Source of the DNA: Bacteroidota bacterium
GTDB taxonomy: Bacteria; Bacteroidota; Bacteroidia; NS11-12g; UBA9320
Length of the DNA: 14,692 bases
Direction: 5' to 3'
Assembly: GCA_024638525.1 (NCBI GenBank)
Contig: JAHEKB010000033.1
Span: forward strand, 1-14,692
The notes below the pieces were generated by a model. The model searched no databases, had not been told where the DNA came from, and worked only from the letters and a program-made list of their open reading frames with translations. This document shows, piece after piece, positions 12,939 to 14,692 of the stretch (position 1 is the first letter of the stretch; each line of letters starts with the position of its first letter). Both the position numbers and the translations under genes were made by a program.

Positions 12939-14692
12939 CTGATATTCGATGATTTCGACATAGCTGAACCCGAGCAAATTGCTCTTTATAAAAAGCTGGT
13001 GTATCCACGCTTGATTGAAGAGAAGATGTTAAAACTTTTGAGACAAGGTCAAGTGAGTAAGTGGTTTAGTGGAATTGGCCAAGAAGCCGTTTCGGTCGGG
13101 GTAACTTCAGCATTGCAGGATGATGAATATATATTTCCACTTCACAGAAACTTGGGTGTTTTCACCACAAGATCTGTTCCCTTAGACCAACTCATGCATC
13201 AATGGCAGGGCCATAGCTCAGGATTCACTAAGGGTCGAGATCGTTCATTTCATTTTGGAGCTCCAGACTATTTTGTCATTGGTATGATCTCACACTTGGC
13301 AGCTATGCTTAGTGTAGCCGATGGGGTCGCTTTGGCGCATTTACTCAAGTCGGAGCAGAAAATAGCAGTTGCATTTAGTGGAGAAGGAGGCACGAGCGAA
13401 GGGGAATTCCACGAAGCCGTAAACCTAGCTGCAGTGTGGGACTTGCCGGTACTCTTCGTAGTAGAGAACAACGGTTATGGTTTGTCTACTCCCACAAGAG
13501 ACCAGTTCAGAGCTAAGAATATTGCAAGCAAAGGGGCGGGATATGGCATAGAATCCTCAACCATTGATGGCAACAATATTCTGGAAGTCTATTCTACGGT
13601 CAACCGCATAGCAGAAGAAATGCGCAAGAGTCCAAAACCCTACCTTCTAGAATGCAAGACTTTCAGAATGAGGGGCCATGAGGAGGCGTCAGGTATTGCT
13701 TATGTTCCCAATGAACTGATAGAAGAATGGGCAGCAAAAGACCCCATAGAAAATTTTGAACGACACCTCTTGGAGTCCAATGTGCTAAGAAAAACAGAAA
13801 TAGAAGACATCAAAGAGGCATTCAAAAATGAAATAAATACAGCTTCCGGTATTTTCAAGAAAGCTGAAAGTATTTCGGTGAATTCTGAAGTCGAGGTCAA
13901 TGAAGTATACAAAGAGGCTCCGCCAGTAACCATAAATATCAAAGCTGGAGCAAAAACCGAAATGCGGTTTATTGATGCAATTAAAAACGCCTTAGGTTTA
14001 GCTTTAAAAGAACATCAAGACTTGGTATTTATGGGACAAGATATCGCTGAATATGGCGGTGTGTTTAAAATTACTGAAGGCTTTTATGATGAGTTTGGTT
14101 CAGAGCGTATACGGAACACACCTATATCAGAAGCAGCTCCACTGGGCAGTGCCTTGGGCTTGAGTATTTGCGGAATCAAGTCGATGGTAGAAATGCAGTT
14201 TGCCGACTTTGTCAGCTGTGGCTTTAACCAGATTGTCAACAATCTGGCTAAAACGCATTATAGATGGGGTCAACATACCGATGTAGTCATACGGATGCCA
14301 ACTGGAGGCAACGCTGCTGCAGGACCTTTTCACTCACAAAGCAATGAAGCCTGGTTCTTTCATGTTGCGGGTTTGAAAATCGTATATCCCTCTAGCCCTG
14401 AAGATGCCAAAGGCTTGCTTTTGCGCTCTTTTCAGGATCCCAATCCCATACTCTTCTTTGAACACAAATACCTTTACCGCAACATCAAAGCTGAGGTTCC
14501 TAACTCCTATTATCAAATAGAAATTGGTAAGGCAAAATGGGCAAGGGAGGGAGATGATCTATGCATTATAACCTATGGACTAGGAGTACATTGGGCATTG
14601 GAGGCTGTAGATCGCCTTGAGATAGACGCAGCTGTCCTAGACTTGCGCACTTTGCTACCTTGGGACAAAGAATCGGTGAGAGAAGCCGTTGA
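12939..14692 (+). CDS. Fused E1 alpha/beta of a branched-chain-type 2-oxo acid dehydrogenase (3' truncated)
   Basis: A thiamine-diphosphate enzyme that decarboxylates a 2-oxo acid and passes the acyl group to the E2 lipoyl carrier. The window shows 584 residues of one chain. The alpha module covers about 1-330 (KWFSGIGQEAVSVG; ThDP/Mg motif GEGGTSEG, 148-155, to ENNGYG with Asn177-Asn178; KPYLLECKTFRMRGHEE). A short linker leads to the beta module from about residue 340 (MRFIDAIKNAL, GQDIAEYGGVFKITEGF, TPISEAAPLG, MPTGGNAAAGPFHSQSNEAW, FFEHKYLYR). GEG rather than GDG, and STPTRDQF...GAGYGI, resemble branched-chain (2-oxoisovalerate) E1 alpha more than pyruvate E1. The frame is open from 12930 but has no ATG, GTG or TTG before the conserved first helix; 12939 (CTG) is provisional. 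ATT 12978 or GTG 12999 are alternatives. It is divergent from pabA. Confidence 0.88.
   Translation, partial: MIFDDFDIAEPEQIALYKKLVYPRLIEEKMLKLLRQGQVSKWFSGIGQEAVSVGVTSALQDDEYIFPLHRNLGVFTTRSVPLDQLMHQWQGHSSGFTKGRDRSFHFGAPDYFVIGMISHLAAMLSVADGVALAHLLKSEQKIAVAFSGEGGTSEGEFHEAVNLAAVWDLPVLFVVENNGYGLSTPTRDQFRAKNIASKGAGYGIESSTIDGNNILEVYSTVNRIAEEMRKSPKPYLLECKTFRMRGHEEASGIAYVPNELIEEWAAKDPIENFERHLLESNVLRKTEIEDIKEAFKNEINTASGIFKKAESISVNSEVEVNEVYKEAPPVTINIKAGAKTEMRFIDAIKNALGLALKEHQDLVFMGQDIAEYGGVFKITEGFYDEFGSERIRNTPISEAAPLGSALGLSICGIKSMVEMQFADFVSCGFNQIVNNLAKTHYRWGQHTDVVIRMPTGGNAAAGPFHSQSNEAWFFHVAGLKIVYPSSPEDAKGLLLRSFQDPNPILFFEHKYLYRNIKAEVPNSYYQIEIGKAKWAREGDDLCIITYGLGVHWALEAVDRLEIDAAVLDLRTLLPWDKESVREAV

Noticed and set aside
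12872..12961. ATG 12961 as start of PabA
   Set aside because: It adds 30 residues without family similarity and overlaps the divergent E1 reading frame; GTG 12871 matches the conserved N-terminal strand exactly.
13268..14516. Several minus-strand open frames of 60-80 codons inside the fused E1 gene
   Set aside because: They lie antisense to strongly conserved E1 motifs, show no recognisable domain, and are expected by chance opposite a long coding frame.
1..14692. CRISPR arrays, tRNA genes, insertion sequences, toxin-antitoxin or phage-defence genes
   Set aside because: I looked for spaced direct repeats, terminal inverted repeats, tRNA-like cloverleaf segments and transposase or nuclease motifs and saw none; nearly all sequence is explained by the genes listed.

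Overview
The window looks like a chromosomal stretch from a member of the Bacteroidota, probably a marine or free-living flavobacterium-like lineage. Four things support this: a secreted protein with a PKD domain and a type IX secretion (T9SS) C-terminal sorting domain; a single-chain fused alpha/beta 2-oxo acid dehydrogenase E1; a CBS plus ACT-like protein in one cluster with NAD kinase; and promoter-like TAnnTTTG elements with few Shine-Dalgarno sequences. The genus cannot be fixed from the sequence alone. I see no tRNA, rRNA, IS element, prophage, CRISPR array or defence cassette. Coding density is very high and no gene-free stretch reaches 300 bases.

Layout. Positions 1-1928 (+) hold the 3' part of a large T9SS-exported PKD protein, closed by a clear hairpin terminator at 1931-1963. 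The next gene (1969-3534, +) is a secreted Asp-box beta-propeller protein, whose start codon lies directly after that terminator and a TATTTTTG element. Positions 3606-5759 (+) encode a membrane-anchored PpiD/SurA-type peptidyl-prolyl isomerase, followed 25 nt later by an alpha/beta hydrolase (5785-6549, +). A convergent pair on the minus strand follows: an acylphosphatase (6543-6812) translationally coupled to an exported DUF2147 protein (6812-7276). Divergent from that pair are a YifB/ComM-type AAA+ ATPase (7355-8905, +) and D-aminoacyl-tRNA deacylase (8925-9374, +). A compact minus-strand cluster then reads, in transcription order, pabA/trpG-type glutamine amidotransferase (12871-12281), CBS-ACT protein (12256-11606), single-POTRA outer-membrane barrel (about 11616-10237) and NAD kinase (10237-9371). 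Its members overlap or are 24 nt apart. Divergent from pabA, a fused E1 alpha/beta branched-chain-type 2-oxo acid dehydrogenase begins near 12939 and runs off the window end.

How the genes work together. Most are housekeeping or envelope functions: envelope protein folding (PpiD), outer-membrane biogenesis or transport (POTRA-barrel), cofactor supply (NADP from NadK, folate or tryptophan precursors from PabA/TrpG), translation quality control (Dtd) and carbon/branched-chain metabolism (E1). I do not see a convincing new multi-gene system. The points most worth a second look are the pabA-CBS/ACT-OMP-nadK cluster, the terminator/promoter/start-codon overlap at 1931-1971 with a hint of leaderless transcripts, and the missing conventional start codon of the fused E1 gene.
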